Source: Caryophanales bacterium
Lineage (GTDB): Bacteria; Bacillota; Bacilli; Bacillales; Amphibacillaceae
Direction: 5' to 3'
DNA: 32,551 bases
Assembly: GCA_029257405.1 (NCBI GenBank)
Contig: JARIBO010000063.1
Coordinates: forward strand, 1-32,551
In this document: in pieces, positions 32,111 through 32,551 of the stretch
Position numbering within the stretch: the stretch's first letter is position 1
Layout: each line of letters begins with the position of its first letter
Program-made: the position numbers and the translations under genes
Notes under the pieces: generated by a model
Told to the model about the DNA's origin: nothing
Databases searched by the model: none
What the model saw: the letters and a program-made list of their open reading frames with translations, nothing else

Positions 32111-32551
32111 ATGAATCTACCAGAAAAACTCGATTCTTCACTTAGAGAAACAATAAGAAATAGACGTGCAGTAAAAAGAGGATACACCAATAAAGAAGTG
32201 ACCGAAGAATTAATTCGTGAACTTTTATCAGACGCTTCATGGGCACCAACACACGGGATGCGCCAGCCTTGGCGCTTTGTTTTTGTACACCAAGACAGTT
32301 TACCTGAGTTTGCTCGAGATATTGCTAGTACGTATCCAGAAACACTGCAAGAAAATCGCGAAGCATATTTGAATGAACCAAACGCTATTTTAATTGCAAT
32401 AATGGATGAGCCAACACAGCAAAAACAATATGATGAGAACTTTGGTGCGATTGCAAGCCTTATTCAAAACTTTTGGTTGCTTGCGTGGGAACAAGAACTC
32501 GGTGTTGTGTGGAAAACGAATCCTCACATTTATAATGAAGAAGTTAGAGAC
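32111..32551 (+). CDS. Nitroreductase family protein, YdjA-like, cut off by window edge
   Basis: The first 147 codons of a family usually about 185-200 long; the C-terminus is beyond the window. RNRRAVKRG near residue 17 holds the FMN-binding arginines. DASWAPTHGMRQPWRFV (about 46-62) is the WAPT-type loop of the YdjA/YfkO-like branch, and ASLIQNFWLLAWEQELGVVWKT (about 117-138; loop GVVWKT) contacts FMN. It reduces nitro compounds, quinones or dehydro metabolites with NAD(P)H; the native substrate is unknown. The ribosome site is AAGGAGG. Confidence 0.88.
   Translation, partial: MNLPEKLDSSLRETIRNRRAVKRGYTNKEVTEELIRELLSDASWAPTHGMRQPWRFVFVHQDSLPEFARDIASTYPETLQENREAYLNEPNAILIAIMDEPTQQKQYDENFGAIASLIQNFWLLAWEQELGVVWKTNPHIYNEEVRD

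Overview
The window is AT-rich DNA with strong AAGGAGG-type ribosome sites, lipoprotein signal peptides, 7-1-7 Fur boxes, a FatB/SstD/YclQ-type siderophore importer and a type 2 isopentenyl-diphosphate isomerase. This points to a low-GC Bacillota, probably Bacillales and plausibly Staphylococcaceae-like. The genus cannot be fixed from the sequence, and I see no rRNA, tRNA, phage, transposase or CRISPR.

Left part (1-14052): a glutarate / 5-aminovalerate / GABA catabolic locus. gabT-gabD (minus; gabD cut by the left edge) diverges from a GabR-type PLP-dependent regulator. Further right lie lhgO (L-2-hydroxyglutarate oxidase) and csiD/glaH (glutarate 2-hydroxylase). Together they would convert 5-aminovalerate to glutarate, then to L-2-hydroxyglutarate and 2-oxoglutarate. 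Between gabR and lhgO sits a module of about 7.3 kb: a TAXI-type TRAP transporter (binding lipoprotein, DUF1850 protein, fused permease) and a two-component system (histidine kinase with a solute-binding sensor domain, and an NtrC-type sigma-54 activator). A textbook -24/-12 promoter lies in front of the TRAP operon. A perfect 86-bp direct repeat of the lhgO 3' end flanks the module: 27 codons plus stop sit just behind gabR, and the second copy is the end of intact lhgO. This suggests that gabR and lhgO were once convergent neighbours and that the module was inserted later. csiD has a roughly 260-nt untranslated leader with several hairpins ending in a strong intrinsic terminator before its ribosome site, a candidate riboswitch or attenuator.

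Middle (14053-20017): a CynX-type MFS exporter, then an apparent catabolic unit made of a 35-residue membrane peptide, an SSS-family symporter and a two-domain FMN/4Fe-4S/FAD oxidoreductase. A divergent XRE-cupin regulator faces it. The regulator's frame has no ATG, GTG or TTG codon and appears to start at ATT behind a perfect ribosome site.

Right-middle (20050-24215): an iron-siderophore ABC importer (two permeases, ATPase, lipoprotein) behind a 540-bp region with three Fur-box-like sites. That region also holds a promoter-plus-terminator unit of about 90 nt that could be an iron-regulated small RNA or an attenuated leader.

Right (24216-32551): mostly housekeeping or accessory genes: FrnE-like DsbA, fni, tandem-rhodanese sulfurtransferase, VanY-type carboxypeptidase lipoprotein, a deaminase / fructosamine kinase / DUF2269 operon, DegV, a PTS_EIIC_2 membrane protein and a nitroreductase cut by the right edge.
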